Shown piece by piece: positions 60,595 through 64,000 of a stretch of DNA of 64,000 bases. The stretch comes from Rhynchonema sp. JSB1_4. Its lineage: Eukaryota > Nematoda > Chromadorea > Monhysterida > Xyalidae. The notes beneath the pieces were generated by a model that was not told where the DNA came from, made no database searches, and was given only the letters and a program-made list of their open reading frames with translations. A program made the position numbers and the translations under genes. Positions within the stretch are counted from its first letter, which is position 1; each line of letters starts with the position of its first letter. Where the stretch lies: the NCBI GenBank assembly GCA_030248065.1, contig JASAMV010002936.1, positions 1 through 64,000 on the forward strand, read 5' to 3'.

Positions 60595-63500
60595 TCCAAC
60601 AACATTTCACGCATAAATTCGTTGTCGACTGTATCCACATCAGCATTTTCGTTCGATGCCTGCGCGGCGCGTTGTGCCAACTGAATGTGCGCGGTTAGAT
60701 TAGCATATTAGTGCCGTGCACATTAAACCTAGTTGTTGGCCTCACATTCAATTCCTCCTGTTCGATGGCGGTCGATATTCGATCAAACGTGTCCCTATTC
60801 GCTTGTGCCAATCGATCGACGGCCACGCTCATCGCCTGTTTCTCCGCCATTGTGATCGGCTCGACGAAGAAGTACTGCTCGGTGATTCGTGACCATTGTC
60901 TCTTGTTGTCCACCGCATCGCCCGTGGCGCTATCACACAAACAGAACGTTATACGGGCACTGCTATCTATGCACCTATCGATTTCGGTCACTATAAAGAA
61001 AACGCACTGTATAGGCGGTAATTAGCATATTATTTTTTAAAATACTCACTGTGTCTTAATTTTGGTGCTACTGGCCCTGTCCAATGCACCTCCAAATGGA
61101 CATGACACCAAGTCGACCACGCAAACTCCACGAAAGGTTTCACAATAAAGAGGGCTCAGCGCACATTCGATGCATACTGCGAGAGGATATGATGTTTCAT
61201 GGTGCTGTGGGACCAGAACAGGCCAACAACAGGCACAGATTTAGCGACCGTGAACTATTGAGCATGAAGTATTGGAATGGTGAACTTGCCGGATACAGGA
61301 ACCGTTTATGAACATAAAGAGCAGGTCTTTGTTAAACTGGCACCACACGAAGCCACTTCGTGACACAGCAATATACACATGGAACGCACCGATCAACGAG
61401 CTGGAAAGCGTCTGTCTGCAGATTGGGCAGGAACACCCCGTCCAACTTGGCCACCGTGCCCCATTGATGTCTGCATTTTTCGCACGTCAGTTTGGCCACA
61501 ATCGCACAACCGTCGAACAGATGCACGCGTGTCATCGGCAGTAGACGGACACGACACCAGATGTTGATGTCGACGCAGACGTAATGCGTGTTCGACACGA
61601 GACGAATGGCCGTTGAGTCGCACATCACGCGTGAACACTGACGACATTGCAGTGTGTAGCTGCAGGTAAAGGCGTTTGTGTGATTTAGCATCATACATCA
61701 CTTTCAGAAAGGTCGGCACCGCACAGAATGCCCACTGACCGACAACCTAACGACCATGATGTCATTCAGAAACCAAAAATTTCTTTTGAGTGCCCAAAAC
61801 GGTGAAACAGTCTCACAGGCCAAAACATTCATTCCACAACTGGGGGTTAGGTCAAAAAATTTTCCACACGTCATGCTTCCCTGCGTCCAAGCAAACACTA
61901 ACTAACACTCTGCCATCCAATGCCTGGCGCTGTGCATTGCGTTCAGCGACTTGCATCTGTCGTTTTTGTTGTAGTTGATCCATGTGGTATTGAATCTGCA
62001 CAAAAGAAAACCAATTTTTCACTAAGGATACCATCTTGTGTCGATTCGGCTGTGAAACATTGTCCAGTAGCCTGTGATTGCAACGGCATACTTGGTTACT
62101 GTCCGATGTTTCAAACGGACCATGCTGTCTGTCAAGCATACGACGAAGCATCCGTCGTGCGCAACCTGCCAAGTTCCAACGCGATTGCAATGAACGCACC
62201 AATTTCTGAACGGCTTGGACGCCCAACGAATGCAGATGATGCAGCACGGCATCTAACAATAACGCACGTCGCATATTGACAATCTCACGATCGGCCAGCC
62301 AGCCGTCACACGCCAACAACACCGATCGACTGTCTTGACGGCGCGCACGGCCTGTAGCATGGGGAGGGGGAATACTAGCGCCATGCGTATAAGAGGCTGG
62401 CACGTGACGGACTCTAACCCGGTGCAGTGACCACCTGGATAGCGGCATTGCAGAGGACCGGTGGCACGAAAGAATCTCTGACTTCACATGCTCATATGTA
62501 TTTTAAGTGCCGTGCGACCGACGAAACAGCGGAGTCATAAAAGCGGCCCGTCTGTTCTTGTACCCGACCCGCTACTGTATACACATACAACCACATAATG
62601 TCCCTTTGTAGCGAGTGCGAGACACATTCCTAAAACTTCTCCATAGACAGCACGCAACATTGCCCCACAAGCAGGTACAAATCTGCGTTCCACTTGTACG
62701 CTGTGATATTCTCAATATCCGCCGGCCCACCTTTCTTCTGTTGTCTGGCAATGTCGTTGGACACGAGATTGTAAGTGACGATGAGCGTGCATTGCGGAAT
62801 GTCGAGTCCCTCCTCGGCCACCGACGTCGCCACCAGCACTTGGACGGCGCCACCACGGAATTGGCGCAATGTGGTCTCCTGCTCGGCCTTGCCGCTGCCG
62901 AAGCGCTCATCGCTCACGTTCGCGCCTGACACACACAGTCAAACAGTGGTGATTGCTGTTTGGACCGGCCCAAGCAAAGTACTAACTTGGCATTCATCTG
63001 AATAATACAGCAGAATTAGCTCAAAATATTCATTTTCAATGTGCAGACAGGCACACCCCACGACTACATACTGTAGGCCAGAAGATTAAGAGATTAAGAT
63101 CACAACCGGAACGAAGAGAAAGCAAAATATCAGCGCAGTTCATGCAGGGATGCTAAGAGACCCTCAATGAACCACAATCAGTTTACAATTCAGTTAAAAA
63201 CCGCCATGGAGTCACGCACTGGTCAATGAAGCCACTTTGACACCAACGGGCAGCACATCGGTTTGATTGAGATAGTCACGCAGGAATCGAGTCATCGCAC
63301 GCGTGCGCACGAACACAATCGCACGACGCGCGCTCTCATCGGACCGACGGAATTCGGTCTGTAATATTTATTGATTGGCGTTGTTTTCGAACTCATAGTT
63401 GTGACCGAAAATAAGCGCAGCAGTCATCTGATCCCGTCCCAACTCAGCAGACCGACCTGCAATTCCAACACCAACTTATCGACCATATCATTCTTGTATC

Positions 63501-64000
63501 TGCCGGTCTGATCGTCCCATTCAATTTCATTCACTCTAGTTCGGTACAATTCGTGCAGTTTGTGATCGACCGCATTCACTTTGGTTCGTTCAGCACGTTC
63601 CAACGCACTCAACTGCTCGCCGACGTATCGGTGCGCGTACCTGGCTGGCAGATGCGCCAACAGCTCCAACGCGTGACCGTAAATCTGTCAATCACAGCGT
63701 TCATCATTCACGCAACAAACTGTTCAACATTCAACATCATCCAAGCACATACCTGCAAATAGTGCAAACATCGCATCAGATTCAACTTGACGTTTTTGTC
63801 CTTCAATTTTGGCACGTGATCAAGCTGCAGTGCCAACCTCCATTGTTCGTAACGTTGCGAATAGTGTTGCTCGGGGATAACATTAAGACGCAGCTGCTTC
63901 TTGGTGCTTTTCGGTTGATGCAGAACATCTGTGTGTATTGTGGTCGGTATCAAACAAACGTCGTGATCGGACCGGCCCGACACTGTCTAGCAAGACCGAT
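60595..64000 (-). CDS. RIG-I-like (DRH-type) RNA helicase, partial
   Basis: Double-stranded-RNA sensor helicase of the RIG-I/DRH family, which in nematodes works with Dicer in antiviral RNAi; the N-terminal part is outside the window. From the right edge (minus) come helical insert exons (about 63980-63755, 63670-63460), motif IV (ARRAIVFVRTRAMTRFL, about 63340-63220), motif V (VATSVAEEGLDIPQCTLIVTYN, about 62860-62760) and motif VI, split by an intron (ARQQKKG / RARRQDSRSVLL, 62735 and 62350). Next are a helical arm (NMRRALLLDAVLHHL) and the zinc-binding C-terminal domain, with QCRQC and TCEKCRHQWG pairs (about 61670-61395), completed by SATGDAVDNKRQW (from about 60931). The last exon ends MREMLLEDP with stop 60597-60595. 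The C-terminal domain aligns in layout with RIG-I, including a conserved segment before the tail. Motifs I-III are not in the window. Confidence 0.88.

Overview
The window is metazoan nuclear DNA. Genes are split by many short introns, there are no operons with bacterial ribosome sites, and much of the space is filled by non-autonomous DNA transposons and palindromes. The gene set suggests a nematode: an astacin with the order propeptide, catalytic domain, EGF, CUB and TSP1 (the nematode NAS plan), a degenerin/ENaC channel subunit, and a RIG-I/DRH-type helicase. The long introns and heavy transposon load would suit an early-branching (enoplean or mermithid-like) nematode; the phylum and clade are inference.

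Layout: 0.2-1.65 kb foldback element; 2.1-5.86 kb (+) a C-type-lectin/degenerin channel fusion; 7.4-9.8 kb (-) an unrecognised gene; 10.4-14.2 kb (+) an RNF25-like RWD-RING E3 ligase; 14.7-18.0 kb (+) a GRWD1-like WD40 ribosome/histone chaperone; 18.7-23.4 kb (-) a secreted astacin; 23.4-36.8 kb no gene I can support, but a palindrome and a nest of transposons; 36.8-41.96 kb (+) acetyl-CoA synthetase; 43.2-59.2 kb (+) a TOPBP1/MUS-101 BRCT scaffold whose introns hold several transposons; 60.6 kb to the right edge (-) a RIG-I-like helicase, cut by the window end.

The genes do not form one pathway. They cover membrane signalling, ubiquitin transfer, ribosome assembly, extracellular proteolysis, acetyl-CoA supply, replication checkpoint and double-stranded-RNA sensing. 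The most unusual items are the lectin-channel fusion, a GATGTTTCA word present about 19 times, frequent 5' splice sites with T at +3, a GC-AG intron in the GRWD1 gene, and a set of hAT-like elements with intact 8-bp target duplications that each carry their own reiterated subterminal word, including a triple nest at 34.6-35.9 kb.

Exon boundaries were read by eye from splice signals, reading phase and family conservation. Where a boundary or start is not resolved, the entry says so.
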